Shown here piece by piece: positions 51,751 through 64,000 of a stretch of 64,000 nucleotides of DNA; the first letter of the stretch is position 1; each line of letters starts with the position of its first letter. A program made the position numbers and the translations under genes. The notes beneath the pieces were generated by a model that was not told where the DNA came from, searched no databases, and saw only the letters and a program-made list of their open reading frames with translations. The stretch covers positions 496,001 through 560,000 of the forward strand of contig NC_134682.1 of the NCBI RefSeq assembly GCF_024713945.1, in the 5' to 3' direction. This DNA comes from Dermatophagoides farinae (lineage: Eukaryota; Arthropoda; Arachnida; Sarcoptiformes; Pyroglyphidae).

Positions 51751-54700
51751 TCGTGAAAAGTTTTGCGTAAAGCTTCCACCAAGTCGATATGAATTGGAAA
51801 GTAAACACAAGTAAGTGTGGCATTTTTTGTTGTTGTTGTTGAAAAAACAAATGATGATTGTTTTTTTTTTTTGAAAGATTGATATTAGATTTATCGAATA
51901 AATTGGATTCACAACATCAACAAGTTAAAACACTGAAACAATTATATTCAAATACATTGATTGAACAACGAAGACAATTATCGGATGAAATTAGTTTCCT
52001 GTTTCGACATGCACCGATTGAATATGGTCGTGTTTTTGAAGATATACTTTGGAAACGAAATTATTATGATTGTGTAAAATTTTTTAAAAAATATCGTCGC
52101 CATTTTCAACCACAACAATCACAATCGGTGAATGATTCATTGAATAATGAATTGATTAGTTTATTTCGATCACATCTGATTTCGGGTATTGGCCACTATC
52201 ATAGTTTGATTGTATCATTTCGAAAAGGTTTTCATCTGTCATATTTGGATCAATCGATATTTTTACCGATTCTTGCTAGTAATCAATTGCCAAATAATGC
52301 ATTGGATGATTCACCATTTAAAGTATCGGCAAAATCATCCATTTTCCAGAAACCAAAACAGCGTTTAATCATCGCCAATGAAGATGATAATGATGATCAA
52401 GCAATCATCAAAAGATTTAATTTCGACGATGATGGTAGTGGTAATGATGAACAAGCTGATGAGGAAGCTATTATTGAATTTGATACAGAATATACTTATG
52501 ATGAAAAATTCAAAGATACCTTAATGTTTTTGGTTCATCGTTTTTTCATCTGTATCGGAGATCTAGCTCGTTATTATGTTGATTTTTTTCCATCCACTTC
52601 TGTTGTTGTTGACACCGCTATCGAACGATTCGATGAACAATATTTTCAGATTGCATCATTGTATTATCAATTAGCTTCGTTGTTACAGCCACAACTTGGT
52701 ATGCCATATAATCAACTTGGTACGCTATATGCCAATAGCTTCTATGGTCTGGATTCCATTTATTATTATTTTCGTTGTTTAAATTCAAAAAAGAAATTTC
52801 TTGGCATCAAAGACAATCTAAAGAATACATTTACGTTTGTACGTAATAAAATGCAAGAAAACACAAATCATCTGCCACAAAAATCATCCTCAACGAATGG
52901 ATTCATTGTCGGTTCATTAACCGAACAGAATTTCCAGAATGATCAAGAATTGGTTCGGTCCACTATTAATCGTATGATGGATATTTTTTCACGGATATTC
53001 AATCTTATTGATGAATTGGAAAATGAATCACAATCGATTCCGGCATCGAAATTATACAGCAATATTAATGATGTATTAATCTTGTTTCGTAATGCCTTGA
53101 ATATCACGTCATCTGCTGCTGATGCGAAATCGTCATCACGTTTGAAACCGAATCGACTGACCGCATCGAACATTTTTCAAATAATTTCCATCACAATGGT
53201 ATTGATAGATCAGATAAAAATATCGCTGAAAAAGAACAACATTGATGTCAATCTTGGAATGATTGATTTATCAAAACTTGAATCGAATAATTTAAAAGGC
53301 AATGTTGATGTTCGTGGTAATTTTCTTCTTTACATTTCGTATCATTTTCTTTTTCAAATCGTCACCATGGTAATTCATCGTGAATCCGAAGTATTGAAGA
53401 AAATGATGTATGTTTCACAGAATCTGATGGATGATAATCCAAGAATTTTTCAACAAAAACATAAATTTGCTAATAATCGTAAAAAGAAAAGTAAAAATCC
53501 ATCTTTCAATTCGGATTCGTTGAGAAAACATTATCAATCGGCTCATTCATTTTCATCCGATTATGGTGATTGTCCCAATGATGAAGCAATGGCTGAATTG
53601 AAGAATCGAGTCATTCAAACCATACAGGACATTTTGGATTCATCGGAAAATGAAGATGACAATGACATTGATGATGATAATGGGGAGGAACTCATCATAT
53701 TGGATACAATGACCAACGATACCGAGTATCAACAGATTAATCATGATTTCGATTATCCATTGTCAACGGATTCAAAAACATTTGATCAAATGTTGGCCTT
53801 TATGTATGCTGAATCATATACTCCAATCATCAAATTTTTCTGTGATTATCTACAATCAAATGGAGATTTCATTGAAATTCTGCAAAACATGTCCGTTCTG
53901 ATTGAATATTTTGAACAATTTTTCAACTATCTCAATCTGATCAGTGAATTTGATTTACGATTGATTCTGAATTTTAAATCGTATTTGGAACGTGAATTTC
54001 AAACAAATGCCAAACAACAACTGGACAAGATACACAAGCTGATTGATTTGTTCAATTTCATCAATCAATATTCTGGTTATTCATTGAAAGATTTCAAACA
54101 ATCATCACCATTGAGTAGTGAAATGGCATTCATGAATTTAACTGAAGAATTGACAAATTTCTATAAATCATTATTTGATTGTAAAGATGATTGGACACTA
54201 GTGAACATGAAGAATGAATTGACCATTGAAAAATCATGTTATCTATCAATCAAATCAATGATTATTTTAGGCATCAAATTGGTACTGTTATCATTGGATA
54301 ATGAAAATTTCAAATTAATGGCCACTGATTATGATCTACAAACTGTACACGATCTGAAACAAAATAAACATGTTAGATTTGTTTTTCAATCATTACAACC
54401 ACGATCTGATCATTCAGTATCGATTTTGAAAGATGATCGTTATTCATTGATTGTATCGAAAGCTATAAATAAATGTGAACAACAATTGATACAATTTGAT
54501 TTGAATGATAAAGAAGTTGAAAATGTTTGCAATAACAACAACAACGACAACAGCAACAGCAAAAATGGCAACATTACTCCCAAGAACAAAACGCAAAAAA
54601 GTCTGCAAAATGATGGTCAAAAAAATACTCCAGTAATTCATCATCAACAGATGCCATCATCATCATCATCGTCAAAATCATTGTTTGATCTGGAAAAATT

Positions 54701-55586
54701 GCCACATCTTTTGATTGATCCATTTGTTTATTTGGAAAATCTTGAACAAATCAAACAAATTGTTCAACAGAAAAAAGCGTTTGTAATTGTGCCAAAATTG
54801 GGTAAATTTTTTTTGTGTTATGAGATTTTCTTGTTTTTAATTTCATTTTTTTTCATTTGAACAGTAACTGACTTTTTGAATAATTTGAAAAATAAACAAA
54901 TTCAATCTGCCGTTGAAGCAAGTGATTTTCTTCATGATGAATTTTTTCGTGGTTCACGTATGATTCGATTTATTCGTAATGAAGATCGTCTGGAATTGGA
55001 AATGTTGAGTTATCCACGAAAAAATGCTTGGATTCGAACTATTAATGATGATGATAGTGATAATGGACTTGGAACGGATTCAGGTGATCGCAGCAATGGT
55101 AACAAATTGCAAGATTTGGCATTGTTTTATGAATTGCTTGAACATTGTCATCATTTATTGGTCAACAAGGTTTTGATCAATACCCGTATTTCGACTATTG
55201 GAACTGGATTTAAACAACAAGATGATGAACAACAACAAAACGTTCAAATTACATTGATTACAACCGATACGAATATTGCTAAATGGCCATCGAATGCTTC
55301 GACAACCATAGCACAAGCTTGTGGTATTGATATTGAAACAATGGATTCGTACCTTGCCAAGCAAAATATTCGTAATAATAATAATAATTATAAAAAGTAT
55401 AAATTTAACAAGAAATACAATCGTCATCAAATGACAACAACAACAACAGCATCATCATCTAATTGTTCTTTCACCAACAACAATGGTCGTTCTCCACAAA
55501 AATCTTCATCAAACACTCATTTTCGACCAATACAATTTATGGCCAATTCAGCTGGAACATCTTTACATCATCGACAAGTGACATGA
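51737..55586 (+). CDS. SMG5: SMG5, nonsense-mediated mRNA decay factor
   Basis: Three exons (51737-51810, 51878-54801, 54865-55586) encode 1239 residues; phases agree. SMG5 binds phosphorylated UPF1 and promotes decay of premature-stop mRNAs. The N-terminal 14-3-3-like/TPR region shows RHAPIEYGRVFEDILWKRNYY (about 68-88), the match of VDYGRKAEELLWR in animal SMG5, then SGIGHYHSL, ICIGDLARYY and QLGMPYNQLGTLYA (about 296-310). An acidic insertion precedes ICIGDLARYY. The middle is helical and divergent. The C-terminus is a PIN domain (about 970-1170): IDPFVYL, KAFVIVPKLVTDFL, LQDLALFYELL, ITLITTDTNI, with Asp at 972, 1083 and 1134. The last 70 residues are Asn/Ser/Thr-rich. SMG7 lacks a PIN domain and SMG6 aligns less well in the N-terminus. 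The start is the first ATG in this frame, with A at -3. Confidence 0.92.
51811..51877 (+). other. SMG5 intron 1 (67 bases, phase 2)
   Basis: Donor GTAAGT after AAACACAA; acceptor TTTTGAAAG after a long T run. Splicing completes a Lys codon before LILDLSNKL. Confidence 0.88.
54802..54864 (+). other. SMG5 intron 2 (63 bases, phase 1)
   Basis: Donor GTAAAT after CCAAAATTGG; acceptor TTTGAACAG. Splicing gives VPKLVTDFLNNL across the PIN core strand. Reading through would end the protein at 54860. Confidence 0.9.
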
Positions 55587-55943
55587 TTGATTGATTCAAA
55601 ATATGATTGGCTATCATACAATCTTGGTTTATATATATTTTTATGTGGAAAAAATCAACAGTTAATGTTTTGGAGTTGTTCTAGATTTGTGTATGTCTGT
55701 TTTTTGGCTTGCTTGTGTGTGATGAAAGAATCTTAATGATTTTTTTTTAATGAATGAAGAAAACAGAAAAAATCGAAAACCATGTGTGCGTGTGTGTGTG
55801 AATGATAATCACGAATCAATTTTGGTCCAAAATAAAAAAAAACCAACAACAATACAAACACAATGAAATTTTCACTCCCGATGGTTAACCACAGCGCAAC
55901 TGTCATCGATCGATATTAAGATTTGTTTTGAATGTATGAATTA

Positions 55944-55949
55944 AATAAA
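55944..55949 (+). terminator. poly(A) signal candidate of SMG5
   Basis: AATAAA about 360 bases past the stop. Another AATAAA lies at 55831-55836. Confidence 0.4.
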
Positions 55950-56949
55950 AAAATGCAAAAATCACAATCATCATCATCATTGTCCTTCATGTCATTTTAA
56001 AATCACATTCTTGTCGTCTTCAGATGTCCATGTCCATGTGAATGGCCAAATAGAACAAAAAAAAACGAAGAAAAACTTTTCAAAAAAATCAATTAACACC
56101 TCTGACTAAATTATGATGTCAACTTTTTTCTGTTCAAATCTGTTGCTTTACTGACAATCAACAACAACAACCACATACACCAACACCACCACAACAATCA
56201 AACATAAAACAAATTCTTGGTTCAACAGGTTCGTTAATAATTTAATAATGTGTGAATTATTCATTCATCCATGATGTTTTTTTTTCAAATACAGCTTGAA
56301 TAACACAAAACCAGAGTAAACGCAAGATTAAATATATCGTGCTTGGGCAAAAAGAAGAAGAAAAAATTGTGTGCGAAAAATCTTGTGTCAAATGAAAAAT
56401 TGCAAAAAGAGAAAAAAATAACAAGAAAATCTTGGTCGCACCGTTGGAATTTATTTTGTTTTTTTTCGTTTCCATTATCAACATCAAAAATTTTCATTTC
56501 TTGTAACAATTGGTCATCTTTTTAGCAGACCAACAATGATGATGATAATGATGATTTCTATATTTGTGAAATTCAGTTAAAATTCAATTCAAGTAGTTTG
56601 AACACACATACACACAAACAAACATAGACACAAATTTCTTACAAAATTAAAATTATAAATTAGAAAAATCCAATAATTAAATGTTGTAATTGATTGAATC
56701 TAATAAATTAATAATTTTGAATATCTCAGATCATCATCATCAGATTGATTGATTTTTTTTATTTTGAAAAATGATTCAAACAGTTTTCGATTCATACAAT
56801 GGATGGCGCCACAGTTGCTTTGTTTTGTTTTAAATTGAAATTGAATTTTTTTGTTTACTTCATGGTGATCAAGCTGGTGAATTGAATGTGATGATGATGA
56901 TATTCACGTCATAGTCATCATTATTATAATGATGATGATGATGATAATT

Positions 56950-56976
56950 ACAACAACAACAACAACAACAACAACA
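56950..56976. repeat. (CAA)n microsatellite
   Basis: Nine perfect units downstream of SMG5. Confidence 0.85.
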
Positions 56977-59900
56977 AAAAAACAATTTACCACTTTATGA
57001 ATATATTTTGTTGTTTATTAATTGAAATCGTATGAATTTCAAATGAAAATGTCTTCTCTCTCTCTCTCTAGCTTCTTCTGGTGGTGGTAAACAAAATTGG
57101 TTACAATTTATTACGATGATGATGATAATGAATATTTCATGTCTATATGTTAATAATAATTGACATCATCATCGTCATCATCATCATGAAAACAGAAAAA
57201 AATGAACATCACATTTATTTCTTTTCTTGATTTCAATCCATTATTTTTTGTTTTTTTTTGTGCATATATAATTCATATATATACATGTGATTTGGACAAT
57301 TCTTGTTGTTTTGATATATATAATTATTATTACAAGTGTAGAAACAAAACAAAAAAAAATTGGCGCCTGAAACATGTTTGTTCGATAGATAACGTGTTGT
57401 TATATGCAATTCAATTCAATTATCGAATATGAAAAACAAAAACATGACAGAAACACAAGTAAACAACAACAACAACAACAAATCATCACATCATCATCAT
57501 TTTCTCATTTTGTTTGTTTGTTTGTTTGTGCTAGAAATTCATGTTCACAGCGAACATAATGAACGAATTTACAAGTCCATTATGAATGAGAAAAACAATT
57601 ACAACGAACAACAACAACAAAACGACAAACAAACAAAGAGATAAAAAAAACAAAACAACAAAAAATGATCTCTATAGAAGTGAGTAAAAAAAAAACTTTC
57701 GTTTCCAAAACAAAATAAATCGGAAACTCAAATTCCGACTTTGTTTTCATTTATTTCTCTCTTTGTTTTGTTTTGTTTTTTTTATAATTTATAAAAATGA
57801 AATGTGATGTGTTTAATGGCGCCTGATAAATTGCCATATTCATGTAACCGAAACCATATGATGATGATGATGATGAAACAAAATTAAACATAACCGAACC
57901 GTATAGAGCAGTCATTCATTCATTCATCTCATTTCATTTCATTGAAACACACCCATTTCATTCACCCAAAAAAAAACCGTGCACACACACACAGACCATT
58001 AGAATTTACAACATATCAACCGTAATGAATTAATTATAAATTATGAATGAAAACGATGATTATGAATGGTTTTTTTACTTTTTACTTTTCTTCATTTGGT
58101 TCTGGTTAATTTTTTTTTTCTCTTTTTATTTTCCAGTTTTTACTTTTCATATATAAATTTTTTATTCAATGCACCAAACACACACACACATTGATCATTA
58201 CTATCTTTCGGTCTGTCGATCTGTTTATGTGTCTGTGTGTGTGTGGGTAAAATAAATTCAAATGATGACATTTGGATATGAATGTCAATCAATGAATAAC
58301 GATGATGATTCGTTCCATTTCATTTTGATTAATACGAATTTAGACTGAATTTAGTTGAATTTTTTTTCTGGCTTTCTGGCCAAGGTATATGCGTCATCGA
58401 TTCAATTCGATTCGATTCGATTCATTCCATTGGTTTTTACAGTTTGAATTTCGTATGTTTAGTGGTGGGGCAAAAAAAAAAGTTTTTTTTTCTTCATTTC
58501 AATTAATGGACAAATTTTTTTCATGGTTCATATTTGTATATTCATATGGTCATAATGTGGTAATATATTCCAGTTTGGTTAACAAAATTTTTTTTCTTCT
58601 TCTGTCGATTGTCGATCAATTTTTTTTTAGGTCGATGAAAAATCATTTGATGAGTTTTTTTTGAATGAATGAATGAAGAATCATCATCAGTGGAATGAAA
58701 CAAAAACAAAAAAAATTCTTTTCTGGTTCAGTTCGTTTTTTTCCCTGTATATAACATGATTATGATTACAGACCAGAACTAGAAATTCATTCATCAATGA
58801 TTCATAGTCACGCCATACACATGGAAGTGAATGTCTATTTTTTTTTTGTCTTTTCCTCATCGAATGAAATGATGAAACAAAACAGAAAATTATGGCCAGC
58901 ATACATATATATCGATTGATTATTCTTATCCATCGATTGTACAATGTGCATGGTTGAATGGTGAATATGATACTGAATTTGTACTGAACTTTTTCATATA
59001 TCGATTTATGCAATAATCATTACTGTGTGGATGATGGTGTTCATCAGCCAACAAAACAGAAAAAAAACCAAACCATAACGGGAAAAAATTGATCCAGTTT
59101 ATTTTCAATAAAATAATTTCATCATCATTAAATTGATTTTATTATTCGCACATACGATGCAAATTATTCATCATTATCATCATCAAATTCAAAATTTTTC
59201 GTTTGAAGAAAAAAAAAGTTTTCAAACATTTGAAAAACAAAAAAAAAAAAATCGATTTTTCTATCTTGATTGTTCAATTTTGGAAACAACAACAACAACA
59301 ACAACGACAACACCATGATGATGATGATAAATTTTGAATCGATCGTTGACACACAAATTTAACCATTATTATCATCATCATCATCATTATCAATGGCAAT
59401 TATTTAATTCACATGACCATGATGATGATGATTATGATAGTGGTAATGAAAGTTTTTTTTCACTATTTTAAATCAAATTTGATCGATTTTTTTTACTTTT
59501 GTGGTGGTGGTGGTGGTGGTAATGGTAGCAGGTTCAATCGTTCCAGATGAATGAAAACAAAACAACAACAACATCAACAACAACAGCTAAAACCACACCA
59601 TCACAATCATATGGCGAGAACAATTATTGATAAAAAAATATTCAGTTACGAATGATTAATCATGTATATGAATGACTGACTGTCAATCGATCAAAATTTA
59701 ATGAATGAAATATACATAAAGAATCAATTTAAATATTCATTCAAAGATTCATGAATCATGAAGAATTTTTCAATTGGAATCGATTTTAATATTTGTAAAA
59801 AAAACAACATAAATCTTCCTCCATGTCTCTGAATCAACAAACATTTCATCACACGACCAATGACCGAGAAAATCATTGAAGAAACAAACATGATAATAAA

Positions 59901-61232
59901 AACTTTAAATCAAAACCAAACAAACAATTTTGGCTGACAATGTTTTAAAATTTTTAATATTTGAATTTGGTTATAAACAAATTTTCTGAAATTATCAAGG
60001 TGGTGGTTGTTGTTTTTGTTTTTTTTTTTTTTGTTTTCCATTCTATCAATTTGTGTGTATTCGCTGACTTGTCATTCGTGAAAACTTGGCCTTCAATAGC
60101 AACGAAAAAAAAAATCATTGAACTTTTTGGTTGAAATAGCAAAAAAAAAAATTCTCTCGTTATTAGCTAGAGATATAAGGTGATTGAAAAATTTATTTTT
60201 TTCCACCCGAAATTCACACACTAATGAGACAAACAAACACAACTAGGAAAGAAAAATGTAGAAGAAGAAGAAGAAGAAAACAAATATTTGAAAATGGCCA
60301 ATTCTTAGGAATTCTGAACAGAAAAAAAAATTCACTCGTTTTTTTTCACCAAAAAAATTTTTTTTTTAAGCTTCTCACTTTTTCCGCTAATTGTTTGGCG
60401 CCATGTTTTTTTTTCATTTCTTCACAACCGTATGTGTGTAGACCAATAACAAAGGTGTCACCCACACACACACAGTAAATCATCATCACGATGATGATGG
60501 AAAAAAAGTCTCTGCCTTTACACTCCCGAAAAAAAAGAGTAAATTCTTTTTCAGGTCTAATGACCATGTCAATCATCAATGATCAAAATCAAAATTTTGT
60601 CAACAACTACAAATAATAATAATAGATTCGACGCATACACACACACACAAAGTTCTCATTTAATCGTCATACCTGAATTGTCAACAATTTATTAAGAAGA
60701 ATCCAGAATTATAACTACAGTGGTTGTATGTTGTCCATATTATAATCATCATCATCATCATCAATGACAACGACAATATTTTCGCTCGATTGATTTTTTC
60801 GTGTATGGTGGTGGTGGTGGTGCGACTGAACTAATATAACTAACTGCTGCAGAAAAAAAAACATTATCATAATGATTTTGACAACAAAAAAAATACTTGA
60901 TGATCATGATCATCATCACAATGTTTTTTCTTCATAACAAGACAATGAAAAATATGTTGAACGAGAAAGAAAATTGTCTCACTTGTTGTTGTTACCCTTT
61001 TTTTCAATTCATTTCAATCATTAGACGATGATGATGACAAAACATTCAACATTCAACATTGTCTATCTGATATGAGAAAACCTGTCATCGGTCATTCTTT
61101 TATCGTTGAATTGATTTTTTTTTTGCGTTCATTCATTTCCAGAATCATTGGCCTGTGTAATTGTTTTTGAATACATTCATATTATGGATGAATGAATGAA
61201 TGAATGAATGAAAAATACACACACACACAAGT

Positions 61233-61253
61233 ACACAGTACAGTATACTGTGT
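61233..61253. other. 8-bp hairpin
   Basis: ACACAGTA pairs with TACTGTGT around a five-base loop, next to a CA repeat. Confidence 0.45.
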
Positions 61254-61670
61254 GAGTTTGACATTTATACGGAATTTTTTATTTTGTTTTGTTTGCGACA
61301 AAATAAAAGAATCAATTATTCAATTGGATTTAACATGTTCATTATTGTTCGGCGTTATTTGCCAAAACAACTTGTTAATCCGTTGTTGTTGTTGTTGGCA
61401 TTGTTATTGTTATTCTGTTGAATCGATTCTTTCATTGAGCTCCTCGAATGTGTCTCATTTGTGCAGCATTAAGCTTATTTAATTTTCATCATCATCATCA
61501 TCATCAGCTTGATTCGCTAGATCAATCATGTCATTCATTTTTTTTTCTCTGCTCATGAAGGTTTCCATTTTTGATGATGATGATAATTAATATTGACACA
61601 GAATCAATAGAGGAAAACAAATGATGATGATGATGATTCTTGTTCGTATAAATGTTCAATGAACTCAACG

Positions 61671-61692
61671 ATCGATCAATCGATTGATCGAT
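61671..61692. repeat. 22-base perfect palindrome, copy 2
   Basis: Same palindrome as at 5865-5886, with matching bases continuing on the right side (GATTGA) before the sequences diverge. Confidence 0.8.
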
Positions 61693-64000
61693 TGAATTGT
61701 TTGTTTATTTATGTGATCAAATACTGTATACATGCAAACAAAAATGAGCATTCATTTTAATGGAAAAATAATTGAAGAAAAAAAAACAAAAAAAAGGTCA
61801 AAAGCCATGATGACCATTATATTAGTCGATGATGATCACGATTTTTGTTTGTTTGTTTGTTAATTCAAATTCAATTCAATTCATCTTCTAGATTTCAAAA
61901 GGCAAAAAAAATTTAAAGGATTAAACTTTTGCTTTTGTTTTCCATTTTCATCAATTTAAATTACATACGATAATTACGATAATGATGATGATGATGATAA
62001 TTGACCATCATTGATGACCATTTGATTTCAATATGCTGAAAAAAAATTCGGGTTAAAAAAAGCCTGAAAATGTGGAAAAAAAATTCAAATCAAATTGCCA
62101 TCATCATCTATTAATGATGATAATTAAGTGTTTCACTTTTTTTTCTTTCTTTGAAGACCAACATTTTGTTACATGGCAATTTGTTGCTGTTGCTGTTTAC
62201 GATTTGGCTGTTAATTTAATTTTAACCATTTCATTTTCGATTTGTTTTTGGCCATCATCATCATCAAATATTCATTATTATGATCATCATCATCATCATC
62301 ATTGTTTTTGAATGAGGAGAAGATCAAACACACACACACACAAACAAATGTCTAAAACCATTGATTATCAATCGACCTCAACATCAAGATTAAGGATTAT
62401 TTGTTTCTTTTTTTTTACTCTCCAATGAATGCATCGTTATTTTTCATTTGGAGAAAAAACAACAACAACAACAACAACAACAAGATTAATCAGTATATAT
62501 ATGGTGGTTAAAAAAAGAATAACCGACAACAAATGATGAATAGAACAAAATGAAGGGGAAAAAACGAACAATTTTCTACTCATGAAAATTATTACAACAT
62601 GAACATGTTAATAACATGTTTTTTGTTGTTGTTGTTGTTGTCGATTTTCTTCCACCAACCACAACCATCATCATCATTATCAGAATTTGAAGGATTTGAT
62701 CAACACAAACACAGACGCACACACACACGAAATCCATTGCCACATGATGACTATGATGATGATGATGATGGTCTTTCTTTCTTTTTTCGTGGCTGGTTGG
62801 TTACTAACAATCACAACCACACAGCCATTCATTCATTCATTCATCAACCAATGAGCCAAACCTGAGAATAAGATGAATAACCTGGCAATCAAATAGAAAT
62901 TAAACCACATCCCATTTTGTTTTTTCCTTATGAATGATGATTATGATTATGGCCATTCACCGAGCAATAAATAACAAAAAAAAAACGAAACAAAAAAACA
63001 CAAATCACGATGACGGAAACAAGATTAACTCGTTAATTCCATACCGTTACCATCATGTATCATCATCATCAATTTAAATTCAAAAGAATTGAATTGAACA
63101 TTCGCATACACACCAGAACATTAAAGCAGAAAAATCATGTAATGCCATCATAAACTGAATAGCAAAACAAAAAAAATCGGCAGCACGATTATCGATTTAT
63201 TGATTTGATTTGATTTGATTATGAGCGAAACAATTATTGAGGATGGATATCCATACGATTGATGGACATGCATTCATCATCATCATCATCATGATTATCA
63301 ATTTCATGGTGTAAATTTGAATTTGAATCATCAAATTAATGAATTGAAACAGAACGTTAGTGCCATGAATGATCATGAATCTATTCATTTGGTAGATATT
63401 GACATATCTTTATGAATTCTTAGATTAGAAAATGTCATCAAATGTCAATATTTACAAGAAGTGACAGAAACCATTTTTTTTTGTTCCCTTCTAATGATTA
63501 CATTTATCAGAGAGAAACAAAAAAAAAATAAATAAACAACCAAGATCTGCAACACAGTGTTGAAAATAAATTTTCATTACAAACAGCAACAACAGCAACC
63601 AAACAACAACCAAAAAAAGAAAAATATGTTTGCACGGAAATCCTGCATTTCACGTTGTTGTTGTTGTTGTTGTTGTTAATGCAAGTACTTAATGTCTTAA
63701 TCTTTGATATAATAATATAAAACTACAACGATCAATTGGCAATTTGGTTGAATATGGATCACAATAAGTGAAAAAGTGTCAATGAATGTTGATTGAACAT
63801 TTAATCCATCCATCGTTTTTCATTTATTATTGGCAAAATTTAATTTTTTCACTGATTTTGGATTCACACTACCATCATCATCATCATCATCATCATCAAC
63901 ATCGAAAAATATTAATCTTTTTGTTTTCTTGATTCAACGAAAACAGAAAAAAAAAATCTGTTTTCCATCATTTGTGGATGATGAATATACACACTATTAT

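Larger units (their letters stand above)
55587..64000. other. noncoding region downstream of SMG5
   Basis: The first few hundred bases are the SMG5 3' UTR. The rest shows no supportable exon. It holds microsatellites, a second copy of the 22-base palindrome and a hairpin at 61233-61253. A frame at 62599-62865 begins with a hydrophobic Leu run and could mimic a signal peptide; it is discussed in the findings. Confidence 0.55.

Noticed and set aside
1-64000. CRISPR arrays and transposase-bearing elements
   Set aside because: Repeats are microsatellites without unique equal-length spacers, and no frame shows transposase, integrase or reverse transcriptase motifs.

Overview
The window is nuclear DNA of a eukaryote, most probably an astigmatan mite of the house-dust-mite type. 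The evidence is the mix of conserved metazoan proteins, very short GT-AG introns (55-81 bases) beside one 8.4 kb intron, strong A+T bias, and noncoding DNA saturated with A/T homopolymer runs and ATC/GAT, CAA/GTT and AC/GT microsatellites. The mite assignment is an inference from sequence style, not from a marker gene.

Five protein-coding genes can be supported. Left to right: (1) a secreted single-MAM-domain protein on + (13269-13874); (2) Arp2/3 complex subunit 4 on - (14927-15556), with a 43-residue internal insertion; (3) CFP1/CXXC1 on + (16196-17921, three exons), with its PHD finger and C-terminal domain but no CXXC zinc finger; (4) a two-PDZ scaffold protein on - (about 19878-31487, four exons, intron 1 of 8.4 kb inside PDZ1); (5) the nonsense-mediated-decay factor SMG5 on + (51737-55586, three exons), with a C-terminal PIN domain that seems to keep all three acidic positions. 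Splice sites were read directly; in the three multi-exon genes exon phases agree and summed lengths are multiples of three.

Genes 1 and 2 converge, 2 and 3 diverge from a 639-base shared upstream region, and 3 and 4 converge. A gene-poor stretch of about 20 kb separates 4 from 5. The first 13.2 kb and last 8.4 kb contain no coding exon I can support. The genes are unrelated housekeeping or scaffold genes (actin nucleation, H3K4 methylation targeting, junction or membrane scaffolding, mRNA surveillance) and do not form a cluster.

I saw no mobile element with coding capacity, no rRNA or CRISPR, and no convincing tRNA by eye. I did not find a clear new system. The best leads are the CFP1 without CXXC, the SMG5 PIN domain with intact acidic positions and an overlapping upstream ORF, the ARPC4 insertion, and noncoding signals in the gene-poor stretch (nuclear-receptor-like repeats, a tandem POU octamer, several hairpins).
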